The notes below the pieces were generated by a model, which searched no databases, was not told where the DNA came from, and worked only from the letters and a program-made list of their open reading frames with translations. A program made the translations under genes and the position numbers. Source: UBA1413 sp964650525 (GTDB lineage: Bacteria > Bacteroidota > Bacteroidia > Bacteroidales > Prolixibacteraceae). From it: a stretch of DNA of 64,000 nucleotides. Of the stretch, positions 54,638 to 63,540 are shown in pieces. Position 1 is the first letter of the stretch. Each line of letters starts with the position of its first letter. The stretch covers positions 46,118-110,117 of the forward strand of contig CAZYUA010000012.1 of NCBI GenBank assembly GCA_964650525.1. The letters run 5' to 3'.

Positions 54638-56209
54638 ATGTCTGAAGAACAGAAGAGAATCCTCGAACAGCAGCTCTGGAATATTGCCAATACCCTTCGC
54701 GGAAAGATGAATGCCGATGAATTTCGGGACTATATCCTGGGCTTCATCTTTTATAAATACCTGTCAGAGAAGATGCATCTCTTTGCAAATCGAATTCTGG
54801 CTGTAGACGGACTGGATTATTCCTCGTTAAGCGAGGAGACTCCGGAAGGACGGGAAATGCTGGAGGCGGTGAAAGAAGAAGCCCTCGACTCCCTGGGATA
54901 TTTCCTCAAACCTGACGAATTGTTCCATGAAGTTGCCCAAAGGGGTAACTCCAACGGAAAGAGCGGCGAGAGCACCTTTATCCTGGCTGAACTTTCCCGG
55001 ATACTTACCCACATTGAGCAAAGCACCCTTGGAACCGAAAGCGAGGACGATTTCAACAAATTGTTTGAAGACCTGGACCTGACCTCCACCAAACTCGGGC
55101 GCACAGAGAAGGACAAGAACGAGCTGATCTCCAAAGTTCTCGCTCATCTCGATAAGATCGACTTCAACCTGGAAGATGCAAAGGCTGATGTGTTGGGCGA
55201 CGCTTATGAATACCTGATCGGCATGTTTGCCAGCGGTGCCGGCAAGAAAGCCGGAGAATTCTACACGCCCCAGCAGGCATCCAAAATCCTGGCGAAGATC
55301 GTCACAACCGGAAAAACAAAGCTGCGCACGGTCTATGACCCTGCATGCGGGTCGGGCTCTCTGTTGCTTCGTGTGGCACGGGAAGCAGAGGTAGGAACCT
55401 TTTACGGACAGGAGCTGAACCGGACCACCTACAACCTCTGCCGGATGAACATGATCCTGCACGGCGTCTCCTACCACGAATTCGATATCCGGCAGGAGGA
55501 CACCCTGGAGCGCCCTCAGCACATCGATATGCGGTTTGAAGCCGTGGTTGCCAATCCACCTTTTTCCGCCAACTGGAGCGCCAATCCCCTGTTCATGAAC
55601 GACGACCGCTTCAGCCCCTACGGGCGGCTTGCCCCGGCTTCCAAGGCAGATTTCGCCTTTATTCAGCATATGGTCCACCAGACCGATGACAACGGGGTAA
55701 CGGCAGTGATTATGCCCCATGGCGTGCTGTTCAGGGGAGCTGCGGAAGGACATATCCGGAAATACCTGATCGAGGACAGGAATTACCTGGATACGGTGAT
55801 AGGCTTACCAGCCAATATCTTTTACGGAACAAGCATCCCTACATGCATTCTTGTTTTCAAGAAGTGCAGGGAGCAACCAGAGAATATTTTGTTTATTGAT
55901 GCCAGCCAATATTTCGAGAAGGTCAAGACCCAGAATTACCTCCGGGATGACGATGTAGACCGGATTGTCGACACCTTCCGGAAGAGGGTGACCATTGATA
56001 AGTACAGCTATGTTGCATCGTTGGATGAAGTAAGGGAGAACGAATACAACCTGAACATTCCCCGGTATGTGGACACCTTTGAAGCGGAGGAAGCCATAGA
56101 TCTGGATGCCATCGCCGAAGAGCTGAAATCACTCGATGTGCAGATGAAGGAGACAGATGCCACCATTGCCGGATACTGTGAAGAACTGGGAATAGCCAAA
56201 CCTTTTTAG
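54638..56209 (+). CDS. hsdM: Type I restriction-modification DNA methyltransferase subunit
   Basis: 523 residues from the ATG at 54638. N-terminal HsdM_N helical domain (LWNIANTLRGKMNADEFRDYILGFIFYKYLSEKM), then the N6-adenine methyltransferase core with SAM motif YDPACGSGSLLL and the catalytic VVANPPFSANW (NPPF). AGEFYTPQQASKIL is the usual link motif. It methylates host DNA and, with HsdS and HsdR, forms the type I complex. First gene of the cluster M, ORF6N, S, (PIN relic), R. Confidence 0.96.
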   Translation: MSEEQKRILEQQLWNIANTLRGKMNADEFRDYILGFIFYKYLSEKMHLFANRILAVDGLDYSSLSEETPEGREMLEAVKEEALDSLGYFLKPDELFHEVAQRGNSNGKSGESTFILAELSRILTHIEQSTLGTESEDDFNKLFEDLDLTSTKLGRTEKDKNELISKVLAHLDKIDFNLEDAKADVLGDAYEYLIGMFASGAGKKAGEFYTPQQASKILAKIVTTGKTKLRTVYDPACGSGSLLLRVAREAEVGTFYGQELNRTTYNLCRMNMILHGVSYHEFDIRQEDTLERPQHIDMRFEAVVANPPFSANWSANPLFMNDDRFSPYGRLAPASKADFAFIQHMVHQTDDNGVTAVIMPHGVLFRGAAEGHIRKYLIEDRNYLDTVIGLPANIFYGTSIPTCILVFKKCREQPENILFIDASQYFEKVKTQNYLRDDDVDRIVDTFRKRVTIDKYSYVASLDEVRENEYNLNIPRYVDTFEAEEAIDLDAIAEELKSLDVQMKETDATIAGYCEELGIAKPF

Positions 56210-56218
56210 AATATCTTA

Positions 56219-57097
56219 ATGGAAGGGAACAATTATCTATCGGTAAAATCAGATGCTGAAACCAGAATTTTCTTCATCAGGGGTGTACAGGTAATCCTTG
56301 ACAAGGACCTGGCAGAGTTTTATCAGGTCAAGCCGATACGTTTGAGGGAGCAGATAAAGCGGAACATCAATCGATTCCCGGGAGATTTTATGTTTCAACT
56401 TACTGAAGAAGAAGTTGAGATGTTGGTATCGCAAAATGCGATACCTTCCAGACGCTCACTGGGGGGGTATATGCCTTATGTTTTTACGGAACAGGGAGTA
56501 ACTGCGAGCTCCGCTATTTTGAAAAGCGAAAGGGCAGTGCTGGTCAGTATCCAGATAGTGAGGGCGTTTGTAGCGATGAGAAGGTTTCTTGTTAATAATG
56601 CCCGTATTTTTGAGCGCCTTGAATCGGTCGAATTAAAACAACTTGACACCGACAAAAAAATAAACCAGATTTTGAATTCCCTTCAGGATAAAAACCTTCA
56701 GCCTGAAAAAGGGATCTTTTTTGACGGACAGGTATTTGATGCATGGAAGTTTGTTTCTGATCTAATCCGGTCTGCACAAAATTCATTGATCTTACTGGAT
56801 AATTATGTGGACGATTCTGTTTTGCAGCTTTTTAGTAAGCGAAGAAGTGGAGTGGCAGTGACAATTTATACCAAAAGCATACCGCCACAATTAGCTCTTG
56901 ATCTAAGAAAATTTAACCAGCAGTATGATCCTGTATTGATAAAAGAATTTCATGCAGCGCATGACCGTTTTCTCATCATCGACCGATGCAGTGTATTCCA
57001 TATCGGAGCTTCTTTGAAAGATTTGGGCAAGAAGCTGTTTGCTTTCAGCCAAATGGATGAGGGCGTTATTGCTCTTCTTAAACTTTTACCCGAATAA
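56219..57097 (+). CDS. ORF6N-domain protein with C-terminal PLD-like domain
   Basis: 292 residues. Residues about 15-130 are the ORF6N/KilA-N-like DNA-binding domain (FFIRGVQVILDKDLAEFYQV, KPIRLREQIKRNINRFPGDF, YVFTEQGVTASSAIL). The C-terminal half has a phospholipase D-like half-site HDRFLIID followed by HIGASLKDLGKKLFAF. Such genes sit between hsdM and hsdS in many Bacteroidota type I systems, here with 9 bp and 5 bp gaps. It could regulate the system or act on foreign DNA; neither is shown. A single HxR(K)xxxxD motif would need a dimer to form a PLD site. Confidence 0.82.
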   Translation: MEGNNYLSVKSDAETRIFFIRGVQVILDKDLAEFYQVKPIRLREQIKRNINRFPGDFMFQLTEEEVEMLVSQNAIPSRRSLGGYMPYVFTEQGVTASSAILKSERAVLVSIQIVRAFVAMRRFLVNNARIFERLESVELKQLDTDKKINQILNSLQDKNLQPEKGIFFDGQVFDAWKFVSDLIRSAQNSLILLDNYVDDSVLQLFSKRRSGVAVTIYTKSIPPQLALDLRKFNQQYDPVLIKEFHAAHDRFLIIDRCSVFHIGASLKDLGKKLFAFSQMDEGVIALLKLLPE

Positions 57098-57102
57098 GCA
57101 CC

Positions 57103-58323
57103 ATGCACAACGAACCCAAAATACCTGCTTTGAGATTCCCCGGATTTGATGGGATTTGGACTGAAAAGAAATTTGGAGAGGTATTTTCTTTTCAATCAAC
57201 TAATTCTTTTTCAAGGGAAAATTTAAACTATGAGACAGGGGTGTACAGAAATATCCATTATGGTGACATTCATAAAAAGTTCTATTCGCTCTTTGACATT
57301 ACAAAGGAAGAGGTGCCTTACATAAATGAAAATATTGCATTAAAGAATGTTACAGAGAATTTCCTATGCAAAGAAGGAGATTTGTTATTTGCAGATGCAT
57401 CGGAAGATTATGACGATATTGGGAAGTGTATTGAAATTGTCAATACAAACCGTGAGCAAATCGTTGCTGGTTTGCATACGATCCATGCTCGTCCAGAATC
57501 ATTTGTCTTGGTTATAGGATTTAGTGCTCATTTGTTTAAATCGGAGAAAATAAAGAGTCAAATAAAGTTGTTTGCTCAAGGTATTAAGGTTTTAAGTATT
57601 TCAACTGGCAGGTTAAGCGAAATTATTTTAAGTCTGCCCTCACTGACTGAGCAAACCAAGATCGCCTCCTTCCTAACTGCCGTGGACGACAAGATTCATC
57701 AGCTTACCCGGAATAAGGAGCTGCTGGAGCAGTACAAGAAAGGGGTCATGCAGAAGATCTTCAGCCGGGAGATTAGGTTTAAGGATGAAGAGGGGAAGGA
57801 TTTTCCGGATTGGGAAGAGAAGAGGTTGGGAGAAATTGCAGAGGTGTATACTGGGAAAAAAGACACTCAGGATAAGAAGGATAACGGTCTGTATCCATTT
57901 TATGTTAGATCTGACAAAGTCGAACAAATAGATACATATAGTTTTGACGGTGAAGCAATACTTACCTCAGGCGATGGCGTGGGTGTAGGTAAGAACTTTC
58001 ATTACGTAAATGGGAAGTTTGATTTTCATCAAAGAGTTTATTGCATATGCAATTTTTATTATACCACCTATGGGAAGTACCTGTTTTATTATTTTTCAAA
58101 TTTCTTTTATCAGAGAGTCAATAAATTAAGTGCAAAGAATTCAGTCGATTCCGTAAGACGAGACATGATTATTAAAATGGTAATTTCAATTCCTAAATAT
58201 AGAGAGCAACAGAAAATCGCCTCCTACCTATCTGCTATTGATCAGAAAATCAACTTGGTAACTGTCAAGCTTGAAAACATGCAAACCTGGAAGAAAGGAC
58301 TTCTTCAGCAGCTTTTCGTATAA
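57103..58323 (+). CDS. hsdS: Type I restriction specificity subunit
   Basis: 406 residues, two target-recognition domains, each followed by a long helix: the central one (IASFLTAVDDKIHQLTRNKEL, then QKIFS) and the C-terminal one (IASYLSAIDQKINLVTVKLEN). The N-terminal TRD (about 1-170) is AT-rich at DNA level compared with the conserved parts, a normal sign of domain swapping. It sets the bipartite DNA target of the hsdMSR complex; the target cannot be read from sequence. Confidence 0.93.
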   Translation: MHNEPKIPALRFPGFDGIWTEKKFGEVFSFQSTNSFSRENLNYETGVYRNIHYGDIHKKFYSLFDITKEEVPYINENIALKNVTENFLCKEGDLLFADASEDYDDIGKCIEIVNTNREQIVAGLHTIHARPESFVLVIGFSAHLFKSEKIKSQIKLFAQGIKVLSISTGRLSEIILSLPSLTEQTKIASFLTAVDDKIHQLTRNKELLEQYKKGVMQKIFSREIRFKDEEGKDFPDWEEKRLGEIAEVYTGKKDTQDKKDNGLYPFYVRSDKVEQIDTYSFDGEAILTSGDGVGVGKNFHYVNGKFDFHQRVYCICNFYYTTYGKYLFYYFSNFFYQRVNKLSAKNSVDSVRRDMIIKMVISIPKYREQQKIASYLSAIDQKINLVTVKLENMQTWKKGLLQQLFV

Positions 58324-58368
58324 TAATTGGATTGCAATAATTTCTTAACTTTGTGAAAACTTGATAGA

Positions 58369-58580
58369 ATGAAACCACGCATTTGTATAGATACTTCTGT
58401 AGTGGGTGGATATTTTGATGATAAATTGAGGAAGACACAAAACTCTTTTTTGAAAGAATCTGTAACAGAGACTTTCTGGTTTATTTTTTCGATATCAGTG
58501 AAACGGAGCTTGTTCTTACACCGGTTGGGTATTGTTTGATAGAAATACGATCACCTAAAGACTTTGTCTGTCATGAATAG
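58369..58580 (+). pseudogene. PIN-domain toxin remnant (frameshift plus internal deletion)
   Basis: The start reads MKPRICIDTSVVGGYFDD, a PIN-domain N-terminus with the first catalytic Asp. Near 58440 the frame breaks; the next frame continues FFERICNRDFLVYF and DISETELVLT, PIN-like, then jumps straight to IEIRSPKDFVCHE, the usual C-terminus, with roughly 100 internal residues gone. Ends at TAG 58578-58580, overlapping the start of the small partner ORF. Non-functional nuclease. Confidence 0.75.
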
Positions 58581-58719
58581 AATGAAGAAGAAGAAATTTG
58601 ATACTGCCAAATATTTCCGCGATATCAAACAAAAATTAGCAGAGAGGATGGAGAAAATGTCTCTGGCTGAACAACAGGAATTTCTTAAAAAGGTCAGGGA
58701 AAAAGAGATTGTGCTTTAA
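58573..58719 (+). CDS. 48-aa partner (antitoxin-like) of the broken PIN gene
   Basis: 48 residues, MNRMKKKKFDTAKYF then RDIKQKLAERMEKMSLAEQQ and a short tail. Basic and helical. Small ORFs of this kind follow PIN toxin genes in Bacteroidota and overlap their stop codon, as here. It is still open although the toxin is broken. It may be translated as a leftover or from the hsd transcript; hsdR begins 15 bp later. Confidence 0.6.
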   Translation: MNRMKKKKFDTAKYFRDIKQKLAERMEKMSLAEQQEFLKKVREKEIVL

Positions 58720-58734
58720 GTTGTTTATGTTCTC

Positions 58735-61593
58735 ATGAGTATTCAACCGGAAAAAGCACTCGAAGAAAACCTCCTAAAACAGCTAATGACGCTGGGATAT
58801 GAGCCGGTGGAGATCAGCGATGAAGCCGGTCTGCTTGCCAACCTGAAGCGGCAACTGGAGCGGCATAACAAGTTGGAGCTAACCGATGGCGAATTCTCCC
58901 GGGTTCTGATTCATCTCAACAAGGGCAATGTCTTTGACCGCTCAAAGATTCTCCGTGACCGGATGCAGCTTACCCGGGACAACGGGGAAAGCATCTACCT
59001 GGAATTTCTCCAACTGGACCACTGGTGCCAGAACCTCTTCCAGGTAACCCATCAGGTAACCATGGAAGGGACTTGGAAGAACCGGTATGACGTGACCATC
59101 CTGATTAACGGCTTTCCCCTGGTCCAGATTGAGCTAAAACGACGGGGATTGGAACTCAAGGAAGCCTTCAACCAGGTGAACCGATATCAACGCCACTCCT
59201 TTTGGGCATCCTACGGATTGTTTCAGTACGTGCAGCTATTTGTCATCTCCAACGGGGTGAATACGAAATACTACGCCAACAACCGGCACCAAAGCTTCAA
59301 ACAGACCTTTTTTTGGACCGACAAGGCAAATCACCAGATCACCCAGTTGGATCAATTTGCCATGATATTCCTGGATCCCTGTCATCTTAGCCGCATGATC
59401 ACCCAATACATCGTGCTCAACGAATCCAGCCAGTCGCTCATGGTTCTCAGACCCTACCAGTTTTATGCCACGGAAGCCATCATCGACCGGGTGCTTAACT
59501 CAAACAGGAATGGCTACATCTGGCACACGACAGGTTCGGGGAAGACACTCACCTCATTCAAGACAAGCCAGATCCTGGTACGACTTCCGGAAGTGCACAA
59601 GGTGGTATTTGTGGTTGACCGCAAAGACCTCGACTACCAGACCATTCGGGAGTTTAACAGCTTCTCGAAGGGCAGCATCGATGGTACCAACAACACCAGT
59701 GCCCTGGTAGGGCAATTTTCGGGTGAAACCCGGCTTATCGTCACCACCATCCAGAAGTTGAACAATGCCATTACCAGCACCTGGTTCCTGCAAAAGATGG
59801 ATAAGCAGAAGAAGGAGCGCATTATTTTCATATTTGACGAATGCCACAGGAGCCAGTTCGGGGAGACCCATGCCAAAATTCGCAAGTTTTTTCCCAAAGC
59901 GCAGATGTTCGGATTCACCGGTACTCCCATCTTTGCCGAGAATGCCGTAGGAAACCGCACTACCGCGGACCTGTTTGAAGAGTGCCTCCATAAGTATGTC
60001 ATTACAGATGCCATCCGGGATGACAATGTACTAAAATTCCTGGTGGAGTACGTTGGTCGGTACAAGGAAAGGGAAGGAAGCCCCACCCATGTTGATTTCG
60101 ATGTTGATAACTTTGAGACGCCGGAATTGATGGAAGCCCATGAGAGATTGGAGAAGATTGTCCGCTACATCATTGATGACTTCCCACGGAAAACCCATCA
60201 GCGCTCATACAATGCCATGTTCTGCGTCAACAGCGTGGAAATGCTCAAGAAGTATTACGACCAATTTAAAAGGCTGGAAAAAGAGGGAAAGCATAACCTG
60301 AAGATCGGTACCATCTTCAGCTACATCGCCAATGAGGAAGACCAGGAAGCCAATGGGGATCTGCCTGATGAATCGATTACCCTAACCGGGGAACTTCCTG
60401 TGGCAGCAGACCATCAGGAAGGAAAGGTGGTTTATATGCACAGTCGGGACAAACTGGAAGAGTACATCGGCGATTACAATGCCATGTTTAACACGAAGTT
60501 CACCACGAGGGATAATCAGTCATTCTACAACTACTATAACGACATTTCCCGGAGGATGAAGAACCGGGAGCTGGACCTGCTTCTGGTGGTCAACATCTTC
60601 CTGACCGGCTTTGACAGTCCGCGCACCAACACCCTGTATGTGGACAAGAATCTAAGGTATCACGGCATCATTCAGGCGTTTTCTCGCACCAACCGGATAC
60701 TGAACGAACAAAAGTCACAGGGCAATATTGTCTGTTTCCGTAACCTGAAAAAGCGTACCGATGAAGCGGTGGCGCTTTTCTCGAACAAGGATGCCAATGA
60801 GATCATCTTCAGGGAGCCTTATGAGGAGTACCGGAAAAATCTCAACGAAGCCATTGCGGAACTGTATAAAGTCACTCCCACGGTGGATTCCGTGAATGAG
60901 TTGCCTTCAGAAACCGAGAAGCTCAGATTTATCCTGGCTTTCCGCACCATCATGCGGATATTGAATGTAGCAAAAAGCTTCCGGGACTTTGAATGGGGGC
61001 ATTACTGCATGACAGAGCAAACGTTTAATGACTTCAAGAGCAAATACCTTGATTTGTCTGCCGGTTCAATAAGTGGGGGAGGTGATGATGGAGCCGCTCC
61101 GGTTTCACTGACTGATGTTGATTTTGAACTGGAACTCATTCATCGGGATGAGATCAATGTGGCTTACATTCTGGCGTTATTGGCGAAGCTGGTGGAATCG
61201 GATCCGGAAGCCCGGGAGAGAAGGAAACAGGAGATTGTCAGCCTCCTTGCCGGAGAAGTCAACCTGAGACCAAAGCGGGAGTTGCTGCATAAATTCATAG
61301 AGGAACAGCTTCCGACAGTTGCCGATGTGGATGAAATACCGCTGCGGTTTGAAACCTTCTGGAACGAAGAGCAGAACAGGGCATTCGATCAGATCGTCGG
61401 GGAGGAAGGATTGCAGCCGGCAAAGTTGGATGATGTGATCCAGGAGTATCTCTTCACCAACCGCAAGCCTCGACGTGACCAGATCATTGACCTCTTAATA
61501 GAGCCACCGCGCATTTTGGAGCGCCGGTCTATCATTGAGCGGATTATGAGCCGGCTGACGACTTATGTGGAGACATTCGTGAACAACCTTTGA
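58735..61593 (+). CDS. hsdR: Type I restriction endonuclease subunit (motor and nuclease)
   Basis: 952 residues. N-terminal nuclease with the PD-ExK-like LVQIELKRRGLELKEAFNQ; helicase motor with Walker A HTTGSGKTLTSFK, DECHRSQFG (DEAH-type), GFTGTPIF, LLLVVNIFLTGFDSPRTNTL and the motif VI stretch IIQAFSRTNRI; C-terminal helical domain for binding HsdM. It translocates and cuts unmodified DNA. All motifs are intact. 15 bp after the small PIN-partner ORF. Confidence 0.95.
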   Translation: MSIQPEKALEENLLKQLMTLGYEPVEISDEAGLLANLKRQLERHNKLELTDGEFSRVLIHLNKGNVFDRSKILRDRMQLTRDNGESIYLEFLQLDHWCQNLFQVTHQVTMEGTWKNRYDVTILINGFPLVQIELKRRGLELKEAFNQVNRYQRHSFWASYGLFQYVQLFVISNGVNTKYYANNRHQSFKQTFFWTDKANHQITQLDQFAMIFLDPCHLSRMITQYIVLNESSQSLMVLRPYQFYATEAIIDRVLNSNRNGYIWHTTGSGKTLTSFKTSQILVRLPEVHKVVFVVDRKDLDYQTIREFNSFSKGSIDGTNNTSALVGQFSGETRLIVTTIQKLNNAITSTWFLQKMDKQKKERIIFIFDECHRSQFGETHAKIRKFFPKAQMFGFTGTPIFAENAVGNRTTADLFEECLHKYVITDAIRDDNVLKFLVEYVGRYKEREGSPTHVDFDVDNFETPELMEAHERLEKIVRYIIDDFPRKTHQRSYNAMFCVNSVEMLKKYYDQFKRLEKEGKHNLKIGTIFSYIANEEDQEANGDLPDESITLTGELPVAADHQEGKVVYMHSRDKLEEYIGDYNAMFNTKFTTRDNQSFYNYYNDISRRMKNRELDLLLVVNIFLTGFDSPRTNTLYVDKNLRYHGIIQAFSRTNRILNEQKSQGNIVCFRNLKKRTDEAVALFSNKDANEIIFREPYEEYRKNLNEAIAELYKVTPTVDSVNELPSETEKLRFILAFRTIMRILNVAKSFRDFEWGHYCMTEQTFNDFKSKYLDLSAGSISGGGDDGAAPVSLTDVDFELELIHRDEINVAYILALLAKLVESDPEARERRKQEIVSLLAGEVNLRPKRELLHKFIEEQLPTVADVDEIPLRFETFWNEEQNRAFDQIVGEEGLQPAKLDDVIQEYLFTNRKPRRDQIIDLLIEPPRILERRSIIERIMSRLTTYVETFVNNL

Positions 61594-61650
61594 TAGAAGA
61601 AATCTTCGGATTTCATACCTATTTTATTTACCTTTAATAAAAAATTCACC

Positions 61651-61833
61651 ATGTCAGGCAATCTTAAATCTAAACTACGGAGACCCGAGTATATTATTTT
61701 GTTGATTTATACTCCTTTAATAGTCGCTATCACCCTAATCTCCTTTTTCCAGGGGGAATTCGATAAGATAACTCCGGGAATAACCGGATATTTAACCTTA
61801 TTCTTTTTATTCCTGATAAGTACTGTTTTATCC
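61651..61833 (+). pseudogene. 5' part of a small membrane-protein gene split by an IS element
   Basis: Encodes residues 1-61 of a 125-residue protein with two helices visible here (about 16-34 and 46-60, ILLIYTPLIVAITLISFF and LTLFFLFLISTVL). The last three codons are the 9-bp target duplication GTTTTATCC. In frame with 63076-63270. Confidence 0.85.
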
Positions 61834-62925
61834 CTAAGTACATGACAAAAATTTACAACACTCTTTAAATTTATCTATATCATTGCTAAATAACATATTA
61901 GCAATATAATTCAGACCGTATTTAAACAAACTCTTGGCTCTTCTCCCATGCTGTTTAATTTTAATAGGGTTCAAACTGTTGAGATGTATTCCGGCCTTAT
62001 AAACCCAGGCAAATGCCACCAGTACCAGTGCGAATAATTTCCTTAAACGGTCAAGATCAGTCAGGTGAGTCTTTTCAATATTAAATCCACTGGATTTTAA
62101 GGCTTTAAAGGCACATTCCAGCTGCCAACGCTCTTTATACAAAGAATTTGCTTTTTCTGGTTTACTGTAAGAAACGATTATCTGAAACTCAGCCTCTCCT
62201 TTTTTGTTTCTGACTTTTGAGGCTGACAAATAACACAGCTGACCTTTGAGGCTAACGATTTGTCTGTTAAATGCATGCTGATTATTACTCAACCGAGTGA
62301 AAAACCATAATGCTTTTACCCGGTGTCCGTTACGGGGGATATCGACCCAGAAGTTTTCTCTGATTCGGATATGATAAGAAATGCCCAAATGATTGAGATA
62401 TGCCAACCAATGTTGACCGATAAACTCCCTGTCAGCCAACAGGCACTCGATGCTTTCAACTCCGAACAGCCGGATAAAATGATCCATCACATCAATGCGT
62501 TCCTGGGTGGAAGAGTTACCAAATTTAGGCATCATTCTAAAGAGCAAAGGAAACGCAACACCTTTATACACAATCGCTAACACCAGAATGTTGATATCTG
62601 TAGCTCCGAACTTCCAGTTTGTTCTGTCCATTGCCAACCGGTATGGTGGTTTGTGGGGAAGTAAGGAAAAAACGAATCGTGCAATAAGGTCCGTGTCAAG
62701 GACATATTCTGAAATAAACCGCTGGATCCTTCGCAAAGAAGAATCCACTTTTGCATTAGAATCAAATCCAGCAGCAAGTCTCTCAAAACAAACGGTTTGA
62801 ACTTTGCATAAAGCACTGATAAATAAGCCAAAGAACTTGATTCGGGCTAAGTTCATCGATTCTCCGAAGAACCCAGCTAATGTTAGTGATAAAACGTTAA
62901 TTTTGCTATTGTCCTTGATGTTCAT
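61834..62925 (-). CDS. IS4-family DDE transposase
   Basis: 363 residues from the ATG at 62925 (a GTG at 62949 would add eight). DDE residues: Asp in LAMDRTNWKFG, Asp in LLADREFIG, and Glu in the YREK-like segment YKERWQLECAFKALKSSGF. The frame appears intact, so the element may still be active. The TAG stop at 61834-61836 is the outermost triplet of the IS. Confidence 0.9.
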   Translation of the reverse strand: MNIKDNSKINVLSLTLAGFFGESMNLARIKFFGLFISALCKVQTVCFERLAAGFDSNAKVDSSLRRIQRFISEYVLDTDLIARFVFSLLPHKPPYRLAMDRTNWKFGATDINILVLAIVYKGVAFPLLFRMMPKFGNSSTQERIDVMDHFIRLFGVESIECLLADREFIGQHWLAYLNHLGISYHIRIRENFWVDIPRNGHRVKALWFFTRLSNNQHAFNRQIVSLKGQLCYLSASKVRNKKGEAEFQIIVSYSKPEKANSLYKERWQLECAFKALKSSGFNIEKTHLTDLDRLRKLFALVLVAFAWVYKAGIHLNSLNPIKIKQHGRRAKSLFKYGLNYIANMLFSNDIDKFKECCKFLSCT

Positions 62926-63066
62926 GGTCGGAAATTGTATTGGTAACACAATTCTAACCTATTGAACGTCAAGGACTTATCCAAATATTTGGACGCATTG
63001 TTATTAACAAATTACATGTAAGTTACTAACAATCAAACAGTTATGTATTTTTTGTCATGTACTAAG
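61834..63066. mobile_element. IS4-like insertion sequence, 1,233 bp
   Basis: Bounded by imperfect inverted repeats of about 18 bp (left CTAAGTACATGACAAAAA; right, inverted, CTTAGTACATGACAAAAA) and by a perfect 9-bp target duplication GTTTTATCC at 61825-61833 and 63067-63075. It carries one transposase gene on the minus strand whose stop codon lies in the left terminal repeat. Removing the element and one duplication copy restores a single open frame. Confidence 0.93.
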
Positions 63067-63270
63067 GTTTTATCCTTTAAAAGGAATTTACTTTCCGGTA
63101 TCCTGTTTCTGATATGGGTAGCCGGGGTAATTTTTGTTGATTTAACTCTGGTGGAGGAAGAAAAAGGAGCGGCGACAATCCTTTCAATCCCTATATTGGC
63201 TGTTGGTCTCTTACTGATTCAAAGAGCGACGGAAATAAAAAAAAGAAAAAAGTCAAAAGGCTCAATTTGA
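63067..63270 (+). pseudogene. 3' part of the split membrane-protein gene
   Basis: Begins with the second copy of GTTTTATCC, then encodes residues 62-125 of the split protein: FKRNLLSGILFLIWVAGVIF (helix), ATILSIPILAVGLLL (helix) and a basic tail (RATEIKKRKKSKGSI). An ATG within the IS end (63043) could start a shortened product. Family unknown. Confidence 0.8.
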
Positions 63271-63386
63271 ATAATCCGGGACTTTCTCCATTAGAAATAA
63301 ATCTTCAACCAAGAAAATCCATCTGCCATTTCAGGCAAATAAAATCTAAAATATTCTGAAAGACAGAAAAACCAGATAGTTGCAAA

Positions 63387-63524
63387 TTCCGGACTAAAAC
63401 GGACAGGCATTCCGTTTTAATGCGGACACCCATTCCGGGCTAAAGCGGACACCTGTTCCGGGGCAAAGCGGACAGTCATTCCGTTTCAAAACGGACACCC
63501 GTTCCGGAGCAAAGCGGACAATTT
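63387..63524 (+). repeat. Six 23-bp tandem repeats (IS21-like end array)
   Basis: Six contiguous units of exactly 23 bp, each starting TTCCG and having CGGACA at positions 14-19 (for example unit 1 TTCCGGACTAAAACGGACA). The centres vary (GACTAAAA, TTTTAATG, GGCTAAAG and so on). Multiple-repeat ends of this kind are known from IS21-type elements, but no istA/istB genes are present. A decayed relative lies at 51468-51530. Plasmid-like iterons are an alternative reading. Confidence 0.7.
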
Positions 63525-63540
63525 TCGGTTTAGATATCCA

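Noticed and set aside
54827..55753. A 308-codon open frame antisense to hsdM
   Set aside because: The opposite strand has all HsdM motifs; the long frame is a by-product of codon use in the GC-richer gene.
63043..63270. Independent gene starting with ATG at 63043
   Set aside because: The ATG lies in the IS terminal repeat; the downstream frame is the 3' half of the gene interrupted by the IS.
63387..63524. Possible CRISPR array
   Set aside because: The 23-bp units are directly adjacent with no spacers and vary throughout; no cas genes are nearby.
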